64,000 bases of DNA, from positions 2,582,501 through 2,646,500 of the forward strand of contig JACYXH010000129.1 of the NCBI GenBank assembly GCA_026745465.1. Direction: 5' to 3'. This document shows positions 26,112 through 64,000 of the stretch, one piece after another. Every line of letters starts with the position of its first letter. Positions within the stretch are counted from its first letter, which is position 1. The position numbers were made by a program, and so were the translations under genes. The stretch is from Lota lota. Taxonomy: Eukaryota; Chordata; Actinopteri; Gadiformes; Lotidae. Below the pieces are notes generated by a model, which was not told where the DNA came from, searched no databases, and worked only from the letters and a program-made list of their open reading frames with translations.

Positions 26112-27220
26112 GAAGATATTGTGGAAGAATATTGCATTTCATCATTGCTACTCATTATATAAGGACATCTATTGTGTCTAATCAGACCTTGTGATTCCAC
26201 ATAAGACTGTTCCATAGCTTCAACAACTAACTACCCATGGACAAGGAGGTGCAAGGATCAGCTTTGAAATAGGCCTCTGACCACTGTTTGACCCACTCTC
26301 ACTTCAACTTGTTCCTTCTTCCCTCCCGAGTTCCCTGCAGACTACTGGCTCAGACGTATTCATCGTTTAATGTCTTGTGTTTGTCCATAAAGAGCCACTG
26401 CACTCCCATCGCTCTCTCTCTTAAGGGAGCTGCCTGCATTTGGTTGATGTATTTAAGACATGATCATTTCTAAACATCGAGTCTATTCACCTGAATTCAA
26501 TAGTGCGCTGTATTCTATAAGACACGTGCAATGTTTCTAGATGTAGCTTGATGCACGCAATATATGCATGCAACAATTTACATGATTTCCCAATTTTTTT
26601 TCCCACAAGTTTACCGCAACTATTGACAATATTCTCCAGTATTCGTCCTTAGCAGTACCTTAGTTCTCTACATTCAGTTATATTGATTCCCAGGTGATGC
26701 TATAAAAGGTGATGTACGTACGATTTAAGAGCAACATGAGTGTTATTTCTGTTAGAAATTGCCTAGCCATCAGTCAGCTATTAGTGAGTGAAATGCGCGC
26801 TTTCAATTTAGACTTTGGACCACTTCCAAAATCACAGGAGCGTAAAAGAAACCCTGTGAGAGGACTTTTTTTTGGCAGTTCGGTTTCATCTTGCTGGCTT
26901 TCACTCTTTCCTGCCCTCTCTTCCCAACTCTCGAATCGCACTACAGCTGCATTAAGGTAGCAGCCTTTAAGAACAACCAGTGTATAAAAGTTTCTTGTGC
27001 TTTTTGGGCCACAGAATAAAAATATGAATTGTTAGAACCTGTAGATATTTGTTATAAAAGACACTCTTACTTTTTCCCACAACTTATCTTGCCGCTATGA
27101 AAGCACTGCATCAAATATCTTCCAATCAGAGGAGCAGGTTTAATCTACAAAGTGTGTGTGCTGCAATGTGCATGACAGCTGTCCAACACATAGAACACAG
27201 ACATGTTAAGACTCAAGAGT

Positions 27221-27226
27221 TTTAAT
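27221..27226 (-). terminator. ncbp1: Candidate ncbp1 polyadenylation signal (ATTAAA)
   Basis: On the minus strand ATTAAA occurs about 590 bases after the ncbp1 stop. I saw no minus-strand AATAAA closer to the stop. Weak evidence. Confidence 0.3.
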
Positions 27227-27634
27227 CAATTCCCGGTTCACATAAAATACATATAAAAAGTAGAGGGCTCTCTGGGTTTTGAGTCGATCTGAAGCCATCT
27301 CCTTCATCAGTCAGGCTCGCGATGAGCGACGGGTTAAAACACACTCACAGGACTAAGAGTATATGGTAAAAAGAAACAAAAGGAACCAAAAACACTACAG
27401 AAAAATGAACAACATAGAAATCACTTTTTGTCCATTTCCGTTTGTACTCTTTCAAAGTAAATGTCCTAAACAACCGGCCACTACGCAGTCAGATACTCCA
27501 TGGCACACAAACACAAAGTATAAAAATAAAAAGGTTATGATGAGAATCTTGATGCAAGAGCTGGTTTGTGTTACTGGAGGGAGGGGGGGGAACACTTAAC
27601 TGTAAAGACTAGTCAGCCTACAAGCATAGCATAG

Positions 27635-27813
<179 letters not shown>

Positions 27814-27817
27814 TCTC

Positions 27818-40949
<13,132 letters not shown>

Positions 40950-41396
40950 TTTGCTAATGCCGTTATACTAGCAGGTGTTGCGCGACTGGAGCAAACGGGA
41001 ATAATTATCTAAACGCGTAACCAACTTATTAAGCTTCTAGATGTTTCAGTCGCCGCTGCAGAAAAGAATAGCGGTGGGATTTGAGTGATGCACATCCGGT
41101 GCAGCGGGCGGTCATGCGGCTGCAGCTGAGGCTGTCCGTCATGGTTTGTCTTCCGATGTTCGCACACATTCAGGTGATCGCTGGCTTTCTGCAACGAAAC
41201 ATCCAGGTTTTATCGAACGATTCCGCATATTCGTCTCTAGATAAGTATTGTTATGAATCACAGAAAATATATGTCAGAAACAAGTTGACATAAGCCAACA
41301 GTAACCACGTAACCCGAGAAACTCAAGAGGAACCTGTGTATTAAGAGGAAAACAATAGCGTTTTAAATGAACATTTAGCGCTATTAAAAGTGTCAG
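40950..41396. promoter_or_regulatory. Probable bidirectional promoter of ncbp1 and tstd2
   Basis: The two ATGs point away from each other with 447 bp between them. The region is CpG-containing, lacks a clear TATA box and holds an ETS-like ACATCCGGT at 41092-41100. The same two genes are neighbours in mammals, so the arrangement is probably ancestral. Shared promoter activity is inferred. Confidence 0.7.
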
Positions 41397-45564
<4,168 letters not shown>

Positions 45565-45737
45565 GGGAGAGGCCGTCGGAATAGACCTCGCCTGACGATG
45601 ACCTCGCCTGACGATGACATCGAGAGAGCAAGCTGATCCGAGACAGTTGGTCACGTGGACAGAAACGAACGAAAAAAGAAAAGAAAGAGCTGAACTACCA
45701 AGCAGAACTGCATCAGTTGGTCTTTTGAGGCCTATGA

Positions 45738-45751
45738 AATAAATTAATAAA
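45738..45751 (+). terminator. tstd2: tstd2 polyadenylation signals
   Basis: Two overlapping-range AATAAA hexamers (45738-45743 and 45746-45751) lie about 175-185 bases after the stop codon, followed by a T/G-containing stretch (ATGTTGTCATTATATTC). Confidence 0.8.
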
Positions 45752-46329
45752 TGTTGTCATTATATTCACTACACACGTTTAATGGCGGTTGGGAGTGAAT
45801 TTAATTTTAAAAGACGTTTAATAAACCCCTTTAATTTAATTCATGAAACTATGAAATTGTTCATGAAAATATATTTTTAAATAAATCTAAATCCTATTTT
45901 TGTTTTGATTGTTATTCAGTTGAACATTAACATGACAGTGTTATTACATTTGTCTTGAAAGAAAGTCCCGAGAGTCACAAACAAACGCTCTGACATGGCC
46001 ATGACGTCAATACTGTTTGGTGATGATGGCACTGAAATTGAAAGCTTTATTGTACAATGTGTGACATTCGAAAATACACAAATTATCAATATTTGTTCTA
46101 CCTGCTTGGTGTGCACACCTATTCTGTTAACGTCATAAAAGGCTTCAAAGCAAATCCCCACCTGAGGGGAGAAAAGAATTAAATTATTTAGTGACTAATA
46201 AACCAAAAGATGGACAATTTACCCTGTATCCCTAAACCCTTTAGTTAATGTAGAATAAAGTTAGAATAAAATACAAGTAAAAGTTTACTTTTGAAGGCAT
46301 TTAAACAACTCAAAATGAAGTACTTTGAA

Positions 46330-46604
46330 GCTCTGTTTCACTAGCTATTGTTAGATCCGCAGGGGGGAGTGACACTACATCTTGGATCCCAGCGAGAAGA
46401 GTCCATCAACCGGGGCAAGCCGTCAGCCGGAGCCGCTTCCGATAAGAGGATACCCCCTTCCCATCCCCCCACCCCACCCCCCCCAATCAAGACTCCCACC
46501 CACCGACCACCGGCTTATTTTTGTGGAGAATCAATCATTATTTTACAGCTTCTCATGTATTCTTATTCACCCCTGCGGCCATAAGGAAAGGAGCACCGAG
46601 CGTA
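46330..46604 (+). promoter_or_regulatory. sec24b: Probable sec24b promoter and 5' UTR
   Basis: GC-richer sequence with a C-rich block near 46451-46486 directly upstream of the sec24b ATG at 46605. No TATA box is visible. Assigned by position only. Confidence 0.5.
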
Positions 46605-63575
<16,971 letters not shown>

Positions 63576-64000
63576 GTACCCGGGGGTCAGGGGTCAAGAG
63601 TTTAAAGGTCAGAGGCTGGTACTTTTGACTCGGTATGTTTTTTAAATGCAAAAAAAGTATCTATTTATCTTTCTGTCCGTCTCTACCTCTTGTTTCTATA
63701 TTGTAGCACTTAAAAGCAGTTTGCTTATTTTGCTTATTTTATTTTCATGCACTTAAATTACTCTTTCACTTTTTGGGGTATATCTTCACTGTTGTGTGCA
63801 CTTACTGTGTCTGCTAAATAAGTGTAATGTAATCTGTGTACGTGTTGTTTACATGATCAACTCCATCGTATGATGATCTAGTGGCGTTTTTCTATTGCAA
63901 ACCGCTTTAAGTGCTACATTACAGAAACAAGAAGTAGAGACTTTTTTTAAATTGAGTTATTCTTGTATTTCACGGGCCAACATGCCATCTGAACAGATGA
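63576..64000. other. Start of sec24b intron 16, to the window edge
   Basis: Begins GTACCC. A repeat tail (GTGTCTGCTAAATAAGTG) is visible near 63808. No further exon is seen. Confidence 0.6.

Overview
This is a vertebrate nuclear window, almost certainly from a teleost fish. Every gene is split by GT-AG introns, and there are CpG-containing promoters, polyadenylation signals, tRNA-derived SINEs and other dispersed repeats of a kind familiar from fish genomes. Tandem repeats are extraordinarily dense: I count fourteen long (AC/GT)n tracts plus about twenty minisatellites. That load is what is known of codfishes (Gadiformes), so a gadiform is my best guess, but no species can be named from the sequence alone.

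Layout. Positions 1-13,180 hold no gene I can support: two large minisatellites, many dinucleotide tracts and remnants of dispersed repeats. Four protein-coding genes follow, and I reconstructed each exon by exon with phase-consistent junctions. slc49a3 (+, 13,564-24,672; 10 exons, 526 aa) encodes a major-facilitator transporter. ncbp1 (-, 40,949-27,818; 23 exons, 795 aa) encodes the large subunit of the nuclear cap-binding complex; it converges on slc49a3. tstd2 (+, 41,397-45,564; 9 exons, 470 aa) encodes a rhodanese-domain protein; it is head-to-head with ncbp1 across about 450 bp, which is probably a shared promoter. sec24b (+, from 46,605; 16 exons present, 875 aa, cut off by the window end) encodes a COPII cargo-selection subunit. 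The four genes share no pathway. The ncbp1/tstd2 head-to-head pair also exists in mammals; the slc49a3 and sec24b neighbours are not adjacent to it in human.

The most unusual signal is not a gene. Tandem arrays repeatedly end exactly at, or within a few bases of, splice sites, and three of them have duplicated the splice site together with its exon edge. slc49a3 exon 4 has 19 decoy acceptors upstream of the real one (31-bp unit), slc49a3 exon 5 has 14 decoy donors downstream of the real one (41-bp unit), and sec24b exon 9 has three decoy acceptors (84-bp unit). A second class separates the branch point from its acceptor. The sec24b exon 16 acceptor follows 2,000 consecutive bases without a single A, and shorter adenine-free repeats lie before ncbp1 exons 11 and 16 and sec24b exon 5. 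Together these make the window a natural experiment in how splicing tolerates, or exploits, repeat expansion.
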